In this document: one piece after another, positions 1 through 5,805 of the stretch
How positions within the stretch are numbered: the stretch's first letter is position 1
How the letters are laid out: the number at the start of each line of letters is the position of its first letter
Assembly (NCBI GenBank): GCA_024643945.1
Contig: JAHELX010000357.1
Span: forward strand, 1 to 6,439
Direction of reading: 5' to 3'
From: Anaerolineales bacterium
Lineage (GTDB): Bacteria; Chloroflexota; Anaerolineae; 4572-78; NAK82
Length of the DNA stretch: 6,439 nucleotides
Notes under the pieces: generated by a model
Databases searched by the model: none
What the model was told of the DNA's origin: nothing
The model's input: only the letters and a program-made list of their open reading frames with translations
Position numbers and translations under genes: made by a program

Positions 1-20
1 CAACGAATTTCCTATTTTGC

Positions 21-33
21 CGATCACCTCCTT
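21..33 (-). promoter_or_regulatory. Very strong Shine-Dalgarno-like site, gene start probably left of window
   Basis: Read on the minus strand, these 13 bases are TAAGGAGGTGATC, a full-length complement of the anti-Shine-Dalgarno tail of 16S rRNA. No ATG follows on the minus strand within the window; the only usable codon is a TTG at positions 3-1, which lies rather far downstream. The site may serve a minus-strand gene that starts at or beyond the left edge. It lies downstream of the terminator at 131-165, so such a gene would be a separate transcription unit. The + strand reading matches the 3' end of 16S rRNA, but no rRNA sequence precedes it. Confidence 0.35.
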
Positions 34-130
34 ACTGCGATGTGTGAGCCTGGGATCATCAGCCCAACGTCCACTTGACTGAAAACCTTCACCAATCTGT
101 AGGTTGACTCATGAAGGCTAAAGCCAAACG

Positions 131-165
131 AAAAATGCCTCTACTCGGCAGGCCGAAAGAGGCAT
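131..165 (-). terminator. Intrinsic (Rho-independent) terminator, minus strand
   Basis: An 8-bp perfect outer stem (135-142 with 158-165) encloses a second 4-bp stem (TCGG with CCGA) closed by a CAGG/CCTG tetraloop. On the minus strand the hairpin is followed at once by a run of five T (positions 135-131, the first shared with the stem). This is the classical arrangement for termination of minus-strand transcription. It lies about 400 bases past the Ldh stop codon and about 90-125 bases downstream of the promoter-like element at 264-292. It could therefore end either the operon transcript or a short RNA started from that promoter. Confidence 0.75.
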
Positions 166-257
166 GCAATACCCACAGCATCAATGCCACGGACACCTGG
201 CCCACGCCTCACTGCTCAGACCTACCGCGATCACAATCGTGCCATGCTGATTGTACT
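131..257 (-). ncRNA. Candidate small RNA between repeat-borne promoter and terminator
   Basis: A sigma70-like promoter (264-292, minus) would start RNA near position 257, and the terminator at 131-165 would end it, giving a transcript of roughly 125 nt. Possible internal pairing is modest: a 6-bp helix (244-249 with 176-181) enclosing two short hairpins (228-239 and 186-201, 4-bp stems each). The minus strand here has no convincing ORF with a ribosome binding site. The prediction rests on promoter plus terminator plus spacing only; no known RNA family is recognised, and the short inner stems could occur by chance. Confidence 0.25.
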
Positions 258-360
258 GTAGCGAGTATAGCCAAATATGGCATCTGAGACAAGGGGAAAA
301 CGGGACATTCCGTAGCCCAAGAGGGCCAGATAGAATACGGTAAGAGAACAGGGGCGCTTG
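255..360. repeat. Dispersed ~106-bp repeat, left copy
   Basis: This stretch aligns along its whole length with 6281-6386 in the same orientation, with about a dozen mismatches and two single-base gaps (hand alignment, roughly 85-90% identity). The shared core includes GGGAAAACGGGACATT and GGGCCAGATAGAA. The two copies bracket the gene cluster as direct repeats about 6 kb apart. No transposase is present in the window and there are no obvious terminal inverted repeats, so this is best called an interspersed repeat of unknown type, possibly a non-autonomous mobile element or an end of one. It carries the promoter-like element at 264-292. Confidence 0.8.
264..292 (-). promoter_or_regulatory. Sigma70-like promoter inside left repeat copy
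   Basis: On the minus strand TTGTCT (292-287) is followed after exactly 17 bases by TATACT (269-264), matching the sigma70 consensus at 4/6 and 5/6 positions. Both hexamers and the 17-base spacing are identical in the second repeat copy (6290-6318), although the spacer itself differs at several positions. Transcription would run leftwards, starting near 257, towards the terminator at 131-165. Confidence 0.4.
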
Positions 361-536
361 CTTCCCCTCTCGCACTGCCGAACATACGGATCTGCATCCG
401 GCGATATAGGCAACGCGCTGATGGTGCGTTCAATGAAAGGCTTGTCGATCACCGGCACCTTGAGCTGGCGCTGTGGACCAGGAACATGGGGGACCACGGC
501 TTCGAGGATGGCTTGCCTTGCCCGGTCGCGTATCCC
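361..536 (-). pseudogene. Possible gene remnant abutting the repeat (unidentified)
   Basis: On the minus strand, the frame from 536 (just after an in-frame TAG at 537-539) down to about 361 gives a protein-like peptide beginning GIRDRARQAILEAVVPH, followed by KVPVIDKPFIERTISALP, with many C or G third codon positions. No start codon with a ribosome binding site is seen, and the frame then runs into the dispersed repeat, where it loses coding character. It looks like the end or middle of a decayed gene cut by the repeat. I do not recognise the family. It could instead be a chance open frame. The rest of the 200 bases left of the Ldh stop holds nothing else I can support. Confidence 0.25.
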
Positions 537-565
537 CTACAGCCACCCATTACGTGTGCACATTG

Positions 566-1678
566 TTATAAGGGAAATGCCTGCAGATCAGAGAGCTCGG
601 GCGGCGTCAGAGCAACCGCCTCACCTGCCTTCACGAGCTGATCCCAACTTTCCTTGGACAGCGAAAGCGTCCCGCGCTCCAGCAGCGCCTCTCGGCGCCT
701 CTGCCCGCGCTCGCCCGGTACGATGATCTCATCGACGCCGTTGATACATTCGCTTGCCTTGACCTGGTCGATCTGAGCGTCGACGCGCGCCAAGAACTCC
801 TCCACGGGCATGAAGGCACGAACATCGAGTGCCCAGTAGAACTGACCGACGTCTCCAGTGAACAAGTTCGCCGTCTGTCCAAACCCTCCCCCGCTCAGTA
901 CCCCCGCGAGGAGGTCTACCAGCATCGACAATCCAAAGCCCTTGTGTGCTGCGTGCGGCCAGCCCAAGGGCAGGATAGATCCAGTACTTACCCCGGATAG
1001 CGGCCAGAACTCTCGGGGATCCGTCGTGGGGTGCCCCTGCGCGTCAGCAATCAACCCTTCCGGCACTGTCCGACCTTCCATCGCGGCGATGAGCATCTTC
1101 CGCGCTGCGGTGGTACTGGTCGCCATGTCCAGTATCAAGGGATAGTGGCGCCCCGCCGGGACGCCGAAGGCCATGGGATTGGTGCCAAGCACTTTGGTGC
1201 GTCCACCAGGCGGCGCCATTGCCGGGAATACGTTTGCACAGGCGAAACCGATAACGCCGGCCCGCGCCGCCAGTTCGACGTAGGGAGCGCAGGCGATCAC
1301 GTGCCCGGCGCGGCGCACGGCCGCGCACGCGATCCCGCGCCGTTTCTGCGCCCGCTCAATGCACCAGCGCATCGCCTGCATCCCCGGCATCACCCCGAGT
1401 CCATGGTCGCCATCCAGGAGCAATGTGCTCTCGTTCTCGATGACGATGCGGACAGCCGGTCGCGGATTGTGACGGCCGCTCGGTGATGTTGGGAGGAACG
1501 ATCCCAACATCTGGACTCCGTGGTCAGCATAGCCGCGCAATTCACCATCGACCATGACATCGGCAATCATGGTCGCATGGTCGCCCGGATGGCCCAAACG
1601 TCGCAGGACGCCGGCAGCGAAGTTCCGCAGATCAGGGATACGTACCCAGCGCGGCGCGATGTTTCTATGATCTTCCAT
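566..1678 (-). CDS. Ldh family NAD(P)-dependent oxidoreductase (malate/L-lactate dehydrogenase type 2)
   Basis: This gene encodes a 370-residue cytoplasmic dehydrogenase of the Ldh2/MDH2 (YlbC/ComC/YiaK) family. These enzymes interconvert 2-hydroxy acids and 2-oxo acids with NAD(P)H and do not use a classical Rossmann fold. Visible family signatures are DHGV (H53), DGDHGLG (89-95), a GH at 125-126 in place of the usual NHFG, PPGGR (156-160), GTNPMAFGVP (165-174), DMATS (184-188) and the hallmark HKGFGLSMLVDLLAGVLSG from H245. The C-terminal DEIIVPGERG block is also typical. The start is placed at the ATG at 1678 because AAGGGA lies 6 bases upstream and homologues begin here. The same frame is open upstream to 1807 and would add a 43-residue extension with a membrane-like segment. 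The stop is TAA. The gene is the last of the operon. The exact substrate (malate, lactate, sulfolactate, gulonate and so on) cannot be told. Confidence 0.9.
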   Translation of the reverse strand: MEDHRNIAPRWVRIPDLRNFAAGVLRRLGHPGDHATMIADVMVDGELRGYADHGVQMLGSFLPTSPSGRHNPRPAVRIVIENESTLLLDGDHGLGVMPGMQAMRWCIERAQKRRGIACAAVRRAGHVIACAPYVELAARAGVIGFACANVFPAMAPPGGRTKVLGTNPMAFGVPAGRHYPLILDMATSTTAARKMLIAAMEGRTVPEGLIADAQGHPTTDPREFWPLSGVSTGSILPLGWPHAAHKGFGLSMLVDLLAGVLSGGGFGQTANLFTGDVGQFYWALDVRAFMPVEEFLARVDAQIDQVKASECINGVDEIIVPGERGQRRREALLERGTLSLSKESWDQLVKAGEAVALTPPELSDLQAFPL

Positions 1679-1807
1679 GTTCTTTCCCTTGTTTCTCCTG
1701 CTGGCCCCTTTGAGCTTCCACAAACTCACGATCAGAACAGTAAGGCCCAGCGGCATAATCGGCCAGAAGATATTTCTCCAGTTGCCACGCCCGGCCAGAA
1801 GTGCCAT
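1679..1807 (-). other. In-frame 43-codon extension upstream of the Ldh gene, one predicted TM segment
   Basis: This open stretch begins with an ATG at 1807 that directly follows the TAG at 1808-1810, in the same frame as both the upstream small ORF and the Ldh gene. It encodes a short polar start, a hydrophobic segment (residues ~13-30, IFWPIMPLGLTVLIVSLW) and a basic tail (KLKGASRRNKGK). This has the shape of a single membrane anchor with the positive side in the cytoplasm. It has no Shine-Dalgarno site of its own. It could be translated by reinitiation after the TAG, giving a membrane-anchored Ldh isoform, or be the decayed end of a separate small membrane protein. Cytosolic Ldh2 enzymes do not normally carry such a segment. 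Confidence 0.35.
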
Positions 1808-2035
1808 CTAGCGGGGCCGGGGTGGCGGATCCGGCTCAACAGCTCCGCTGGATAGCGGCGCGTAGGACATCCTCGCGTCGCCGGGTGTCGTCGCAAAGAA
1901 CGCCCAGCCGATGGCGAACATCTTCTCGGGTGCGTTCATTTTTGGGGGCGATGCACCCTCCTGCAGGTTGCTGCCAAAAGCAGTGCTTGGAACCTGGTTT
2001 GCGGGGGAAGAAGCTTGCTTCGATAAGGTGGGCAT
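1808..2035 (-). CDS. Small hypothetical ORF between MBL and Ldh genes
   Basis: This is a possible 75-residue protein. The ATG at 2035 is preceded by AGGAG (2050-2046) with a 10-base spacer, the only reasonable initiation signal here. The sequence is rich in Ser, Pro and Ala, has a short weakly hydrophobic stretch around MFAIGWAFFA (residues ~39-48), and ends in a proline/arginine-rich tail. No known domain is recognised. It stops with TAG, immediately followed in frame by an ATG (1807), and it lies in the same frame as the MBL gene upstream. A second reading frame through the downstream half is also open, so a frameshifted or decayed small membrane protein gene is an alternative. It fills most of the MBL-Ldh gap in the operon. 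Confidence 0.3.
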   Translation of the reverse strand: MPTLSKQASSPANQVPSTAFGSNLQEGASPPKMNAPEKMFAIGWAFFATTPGDARMSYAPLSSGAVEPDPPPRPR

Positions 2036-2086
2036 ATCCGCATTGCTCCTGGTGTGTTGGGGAGTCACTGCCAAAGAATCTGGACC

Positions 2087-2842
2087 CTAGATCGCCGACC
2101 GCGGAAGTGAAAGGCGGGAGAACCCCTGGATGACATCGTCAATGATGCGCTGGCCGTCGCTGAGCGTGAACAAGCGGTGCCCCGGCAGAAGCGCGTCCAC
2201 TGCCATGCCGCCCAACCTGCGGGCGCTGGCCCGATAGTCGTTGATGTTGGTGCTTGCAGAATTGAGCAGGGCGATCCAGCCAACGAAGCCCTGCACAGGG
2301 GCGAACTGGATGCAATCTCCCGAGAAGAGGACGCGCCGCCCGCTTGCCTCCACCAGGAAGCAGGTGGACCCGGGGCTATGCCCGGGCGTGGCGATGGCCT
2401 GCAGTGCGTAGCAACCCACGGTGATCCTGTCTCCATCATGCAGGCGGCGGTCCACCGGGCAGGCGATCAGATGGAAGCTCTGCGCGAAGCCGCCGGGGGG
2501 AGCGGCCACGCTCAGCCCACTCGCCTCGGCATTGCCCGTCTCCACGCTATCTGCGTCCGGCTCGCCCAAGAACACCCGGCAGCCAAAGCGCTCCCGTAAG
2601 GCCGCAGCGCTGGCGCTGTGGTCAGCATGGCCGTGGGTCAGGATGATATAGCGCAGCTTGTGCAGGGGGATGTGCTGCTGGATGTTCGCCAGCAAGGGTT
2701 CGACGTTCACTCCCGCCCCTGCGTCGATGAGCGCGGCCTCCGTGCCGCCATCCAGCAGGTAGACGTGGCAGTCAAAGGGATCAGAGATGCCGATGCCATT
2801 GTGGCCGCTGCCCACAAGGTAGATGTCCGGTAAAAGTTGCAT
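2087..2842 (-). CDS. MBL-fold (metallo-beta-lactamase superfamily) metal-dependent hydrolase
   Basis: This gene encodes a 251-residue soluble hydrolase of the glyoxalase II/metallo-beta-lactamase-fold superfamily. The binuclear metal site is complete: H70-x-H72-x-D74-H75 (motif THGHADHS), H155 (TPGHSPGS), bridging D176 (FSGDCIQ) and H222 (LLPGHR). The N-terminal beta strands with DCHVYLLDGG (24-33) and LIDAGAG (38-44) are typical. No signal peptide is seen, so it should be cytoplasmic. The ATG at 2842 is preferred because GGAGGG lies 4 bases upstream; the upstream ATG at 2854 would place that ribosome site inside the gene. Such enzymes hydrolyse thioesters, lactones or other esters; the substrate is not evident. 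It follows the MFS gene with a 146-base gap in which I see no promoter or terminator. The stop is TAG. Confidence 0.88.
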   Translation of the reverse strand: MQLLPDIYLVGSGHNGIGISDPFDCHVYLLDGGTEAALIDAGAGVNVEPLLANIQQHIPLHKLRYIILTHGHADHSASAAALRERFGCRVFLGEPDADSVETGNAEASGLSVAAPPGGFAQSFHLIACPVDRRLHDGDRITVGCYALQAIATPGHSPGSTCFLVEASGRRVLFSGDCIQFAPVQGFVGWIALLNSASTNINDYRASARRLGGMAVDALLPGHRLFTLSDGQRIIDDVIQGFSRLSLPRSAI

Positions 2843-2988
2843 GGTACCCTCCATCAAAAGGATTCGTCGCTCTGGTGGCCTGTTCTAGAGAGCCAAACAG
2901 CAGGGGGTCTGCCTGCCTTCGCATCCACGGTACGAGGGCCAATGGAAGACACCGTACAGGTGTGTCCAGCACCTTACCCCCTGGCGAC

Positions 2989-4416
2989 CTATCGAAGATC
3001 TGGGCTGCCTGGCGCCTCCGGGGTTACCTGCGTCGCCTCGCGACGCCGGGGCAAGTTCGGCATAGCCATCATCGCTCCAAAGCCGCAGACACAGAGGAGC
3101 CCGAAGATGACGAAGGCGACTCGCGTGCTTTGCAGAAGCTGGGAATAGTTTTGGGGAGCGATCGTGACTCGCCCGAGAAATATCCCAAAGACCACCATTG
3201 CAATCGCCATGCTGGACATCTGGCCCACCACCCGCACCATACCGCTCACCGCTGATGCGACCCCGTAGAGGCTTCTGTCCACGGAGGTCATCACTGCGTT
3301 GGCATTGGGTGTCAGAACCATGGCCAGGGCAAATCCGAGAAGCGCCAGCTCAACGATAATCCAGGGTAAGGGCGTTTCTGGGCTTAGCTGGCTGAGACCG
3401 AACAGGCATAAGGCCGCCAGGACAAGGCCCGCCGCGGACACCAAGCGCGGTTGCACCCTGTCCGAGAGCCAGCCGGCAACGGGCGAGGAGACGGCCTGCA
3501 CCAGGGGGTTTGTGATCATCAGCAGGCCGGCTTCCTGGGCGCTGAGCCCCTGAATGTATTGCAGATAGAGGCTCATGAGGTAGCTGATCCCGAACGTGGC
3601 GCTGAAATTTGTCAAGACTGCAAAGTTGCCGAGAGCAAAAATGCGATTGCGCTTCAGGATGGTCACGTCGAACAGTGGACTCGCATGTCGTGTTTCCCAC
3701 AGACCGAACGCCCCCAGGCCGGCGACGCCGATGAGGGCAAGCCAAACGCCAGAGAACGCGGGCAACAGACCAAACCCGTAGATCAGGGCGATGAGCGCAA
3801 CGCCTAACATGAGAGATCCCCCAATGTCAAAGCGTTGATCTCCGGCCTGAGTTGGCTCGTCTGCCAGTTTCCGGGCGCCATAGAGGATGATGGTGGCTGC
3901 CACAGGCACGATGATCAGGAAGATGCTCCGCCAGCCGAGATGCTGAGTCAACAGCCCGCCCAGGAAAGGGCCAACGGTGTAGCCCAGGAACACGGCTGAG
4001 CTATTTATGCCCAACACGATGCCCCGCTGCTCCACGGGAAAGGCAGCGACCAGGATGGCAGTGGCGGTAGCCCACACCATGCCAGCGCCGAAGCCTTGCA
4101 CGGCGCGCACGGCGATCAAGACGACGGGCGAGCTGGCAAAGGCGAGCAAGAAGGACGCCACGGCGAAAACCACGCCCCCCCAGAGGAACACACGCTTCTT
4201 TCCGTGCATATCGGCCCACCTGCCGGAGGGCAGGAGGAGAATGGCAGAGGACAGGAGGAACGACGTCGCCATCCAGCTCATGGAAAGCGAGTCCATCCTG
4301 AATTCTTTGCCAATTGCCGGTAGGGCAACGTTGACGGAAGAGAGCGTGAACGTGATAAGGAGAAGCAGGGTTGACACAGTTATCTGCGTAGGCTGACCGC
4401 TGCCGGCTTGCTTCAA
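2989..4416 (-). CDS. MFS transporter, DHA2 (14-TM drug:H+ antiporter) type
   Basis: This gene encodes a 475-residue integral inner-membrane protein with about 14 hydrophobic helices, the usual length for the DHA2 branch of the major facilitator superfamily. Family motifs are visible: VNVALPAIG in TM1 (residues 28-36), motif A GRWADMHGKKR between TM2 and TM3 (65-75), motif B RAVQGFGAGM (104-113) and the antiporter motif C GYTVGPFLGG in TM5 (145-154). The start is a TTG at 4416, with GAGGTGA ending 4 bases upstream; the first in-frame ATG would remove TM1, so it is rejected. Members exchange protons for drugs or organic anions. In this operon it may export or import the compound handled by the neighbouring enzymes; the direction is inference. 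The stop is TAG, with a TAA four codons further on. It lies 210 bases downstream of the aldolase gene. Confidence 0.9.
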   Translation of the reverse strand: MKQAGSGQPTQITVSTLLLLITFTLSSVNVALPAIGKEFRMDSLSMSWMATSFLLSSAILLLPSGRWADMHGKKRVFLWGGVVFAVASFLLAFASSPVVLIAVRAVQGFGAGMVWATATAILVAAFPVEQRGIVLGINSSAVFLGYTVGPFLGGLLTQHLGWRSIFLIIVPVAATIILYGARKLADEPTQAGDQRFDIGGSLMLGVALIALIYGFGLLPAFSGVWLALIGVAGLGAFGLWETRHASPLFDVTILKRNRIFALGNFAVLTNFSATFGISYLMSLYLQYIQGLSAQEAGLLMITNPLVQAVSSPVAGWLSDRVQPRLVSAAGLVLAALCLFGLSQLSPETPLPWIIVELALLGFALAMVLTPNANAVMTSVDRSLYGVASAVSGMVRVVGQMSSMAIAMVVFGIFLGRVTIAPQNYSQLLQSTRVAFVIFGLLCVCGFGAMMAMPNLPRRREATQVTPEAPGSPDLR

Positions 4417-4440
4417 CTGGTCACCTCTGTGGGGGGCCTT

Positions 4441-4478
4441 GAAGATCGCACCACCCCTTGAGAGGCGGCGCGATCTTC
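4441..4478. promoter_or_regulatory. 9-bp perfect inverted repeat just upstream of the MFS gene
   Basis: GAAGATCGC (4441-4449) and GCGATCTTC (4470-4478) are perfect inverted copies separated by 20 bases, with further possible C/G pairing inside. The element ends about 25 bases upstream of the MFS start codon and 14 bases before its ribosome binding site. No T-run follows on the minus strand, so it is not a standard terminator. It could be an operator for a dimeric regulator, or an RNA hairpin that tunes expression between the aldolase and MFS genes. No regulator gene lies in the window. Confidence 0.4.
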
Positions 4479-4503
4479 CTCCAGGTCTGATACCCTGCGA
4501 TTA

Positions 4504-4626
4504 TCCGCTAAATGCCCAGGCCGAAGGTCTACTCGTACAGCAGAATGTAACATCGCGCCCGTGGGCCTTGTCCAGCTCATTGACGTAGTCTGCGGCGATG
4601 GCTACTTTATCGCCCAGGCCAAGCCC
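4504..4626 (-). other. Open in-frame continuation beyond the aldolase TAG codon
   Basis: After the TAG of the aldolase gene (4627-4629) the same frame stays open for about 41 codons to a TAA. The first part reads like protein (GDKVAIAADYVNELDKAHGR) with coding-like codons, and then becomes low quality. It could be a C-terminal extension lost through a TAG mutation, a readthrough tail, a remnant of another gene, or chance. The intact protein already has full family length, so the extension is not required. Apart from this and the inverted repeat at 4441-4478, the aldolase-MFS gap holds no gene. Confidence 0.2.
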
Positions 4627-5625
4627 CTACACATCAGGGTACGCTTTCTTGATGTCTTTGTCCGGGATCACCTCGAGGTGGGCCTTCTTCAGCAGATCGC
4701 GGAGCGTGCGGACTTCCTCCGTGCGGAGCCTGCGCTGTGGCGCCCGCATGAACGGGTCGGGGATCAGGCCGCGCAGCCAGGTGGCCACCTTGTAGGCGCT
4801 ATGCAACCGAAAGTCCCCGTCCGAGCCCATGATATAGTCGTGGAGCTGGATCAGTCCGTCGAACAGGACCTGGCGGGCTTTCACCACATCGTTTTCCCGC
4901 CAAGCATCGAGGTGATCCATCATTGGCTCCATCGCATAGTTCCAGAAGCCGCTGACGGTGCCATCGAAATGGTCGTAGGCAAGTGCTTCATGGAACATGG
5001 TGGCGCCAGCCATGAGAATTCCCACATGGCGCTTAGAGGCGGAGTATTCGCGCAAAGCTTGGGCGGTAGCTCGCAACGTTGGCGTAATCATCTTCCAGCC
5101 GACGATCTGCGGTACCGCGTCCAGTATCTTGAGCATGGCTGGCACGGGCATGCCGCCATATATGCTGCCGGACGGGTGGGTGATGACGGGTAGGTCCGCC
5201 ACATCGCAGATCGCCTTGAGTTGGTCAGTCCACACTTCAGGACACTTGATGGGGTCCCATCTCGATGTGATGTCCACGGCGCCCATCGGGGGGATGAGGA
5301 ACAGTCCATGGACCCCTGCCTCCTTCAGGGCCTTGGCTTCTTCCACGCAGCCCTTGGTGGTGGGCTGCATGACGCCAGAGACGACGAGCATCTTGTCTCC
5401 CACTTCCTCCAGGGCGATCTCCGCAAGCCTGACCTTCTCCTCTTTGGTGGTGTAAAAGGCCTCACCCGCTTCCGGGCTGACGATGACGCTGCCCCCAGCA
5501 TCAACGAACCTGGGCTGAGTCCAGTAGCGCAGGAACGACCGCCATGCCGCCTCGTCGATTTCTTCAGTGCCTGGTTTGAAAGGGGTGACCAAGGCTACAT
5601 ATAACTTGTCATACTTGTACGACAT
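4627..5625 (-). CDS. Dihydrodipicolinate synthase / N-acetylneuraminate lyase superfamily protein
   Basis: This gene encodes a 332-residue (beta/alpha)8-barrel enzyme of the class I, Schiff-base-forming DHDPS/NAL aldolase superfamily, somewhat longer than housekeeping DapA (about 290). The N-terminus LYVALVTPFKPG (8-19) is typical. The 2-oxo-acid-binding loop appears as SPEAGEAF (50-57), where DapA has GTTGE. K178 in VGWKM is the expected Schiff-base lysine. The position of the usual catalytic tyrosine motif (YN-x-P) reads ITHPSG, with H150, so chemistry different from lysine biosynthesis is likely. The C-terminal helical region is present. The ATG at 5625 has GGAGG 9 bases upstream. It is the first intact gene of the operon and probably cleaves, hydrates or dehydrates a 2-oxo acid. 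The stop is TAG. A broken paralogous fragment lies just upstream (5806-6078). Confidence 0.88.
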   Translation of the reverse strand: MSYKYDKLYVALVTPFKPGTEEIDEAAWRSFLRYWTQPRFVDAGGSVIVSPEAGEAFYTTKEEKVRLAEIALEEVGDKMLVVSGVMQPTTKGCVEEAKALKEAGVHGLFLIPPMGAVDITSRWDPIKCPEVWTDQLKAICDVADLPVITHPSGSIYGGMPVPAMLKILDAVPQIVGWKMITPTLRATAQALREYSASKRHVGILMAGATMFHEALAYDHFDGTVSGFWNYAMEPMMDHLDAWRENDVVKARQVLFDGLIQLHDYIMGSDGDFRLHSAYKVATWLRGLIPDPFMRAPQRRLRTEEVRTLRDLLKKAHLEVIPDKDIKKAYPDV

Positions 5626-5698
5626 TGTTTCTTACCTCCGTTCTTTGGATGTCCTGTTGTATCCGATTCGCAACAGTCCAGATTAAGGTTATAGGCAT
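5609..5698 (-). CDS. Possible 29-codon upstream (leader) ORF overlapping the aldolase start
   Basis: An ATG at 5698 is fused to an unusually long Shine-Dalgarno match (ACGGAGGTGAT, 5707-5697) and opens a 29-residue frame starting MPITLIWTVANR. It ends with TGA inside the beginning of the aldolase gene, a 17-base overlap in another frame. The spacing between GGAGG and ATG is only about 2 bases, which is short for efficient initiation, so this may simply be a second SD-like site. If it is translated, stop-start coupling or leader control of the aldolase gene is possible. No run of regulatory codons typical of amino acid attenuators is seen. Confidence 0.2.
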   Translation of the reverse strand: MPITLIWTVANRIQQDIQRTEVRNNVVQV

Positions 5699-5710
5699 CA
5701 CCTCCGTCGA

Positions 5711-5746
5711 AGGGGAATTTGCCCCTCTGCCTTCTCCAAGGAGGCA
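5711..5746 (-). promoter_or_regulatory. Two adjacent hairpins in the aldolase 5' leader
   Basis: Two stems lie side by side: TGCC (5728-5731) with GGCA (5743-5746), with additional inner pairing, and AGGGG (5711-5715) with CCCCT (5722-5726) around a 6-base loop. On the minus strand the first also contains CCTCC, which could pair with either of the two downstream GGAGG sites (5702-5707 and 5635-5639). This suggests possible structured control of translation. No known riboswitch class is recognised, and there is no terminator-type T-run. Confidence 0.3.
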
Positions 5747-5805
5747 AAAGAGAGAATCATCTTGGCTATAGCAGCCGCTAGCGAACGATGGACAATCAGA
5801 CAGTA

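Noticed and set aside
21..33. Plus-strand match to the 3' end of 16S rRNA (GATCACCTCCTTA)
   Set aside because: The preceding sequence is not rRNA-like; the minus-strand reading as a Shine-Dalgarno site explains it better.
111..287. Plus-strand 58-codon ORF starting MKAKAKRK
   Set aside because: It has only a weak ribosome site, runs through the terminator hairpin into the dispersed repeat, and its composition is not coding-like.
1808..2089. Pyrrolysine (TAG-decoding) explanation for the TAG-punctuated frame
   Set aside because: Most genes here end in TAG, the opposite of what is expected in pyrrolysine users, and none belongs to known pyrrolysine protein families; kept only as a test within the finding.
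2950..2964. Small palindrome (ACACC/GGTGT) in the MFS-MBL gap as a terminator
   Set aside because: It has only a 5-bp stem and no T-run on either strand.
2781..2972. 63-codon minus-strand ORF between MFS and MBL genes
   Set aside because: It overlaps the MBL start in another frame, has no convincing ribosome site and no recognisable sequence features.
4561..5193. Long plus-strand ORF of 210 codons opposite the aldolase
   Set aside because: It is antisense to a clearly conserved gene, has no recognisable domain and no convincing start signal; a shadow of the GC-biased codon usage. The other plus-strand frames opposite the Ldh, MBL and MFS genes are rejected for the same reason.
5760..5792. 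Possible aldolase promoter (TTGTCC-19-TATAGC, minus strand)
   Set aside because: The spacing is too long and the hexamer matches are weak; not strong enough to list as a feature.
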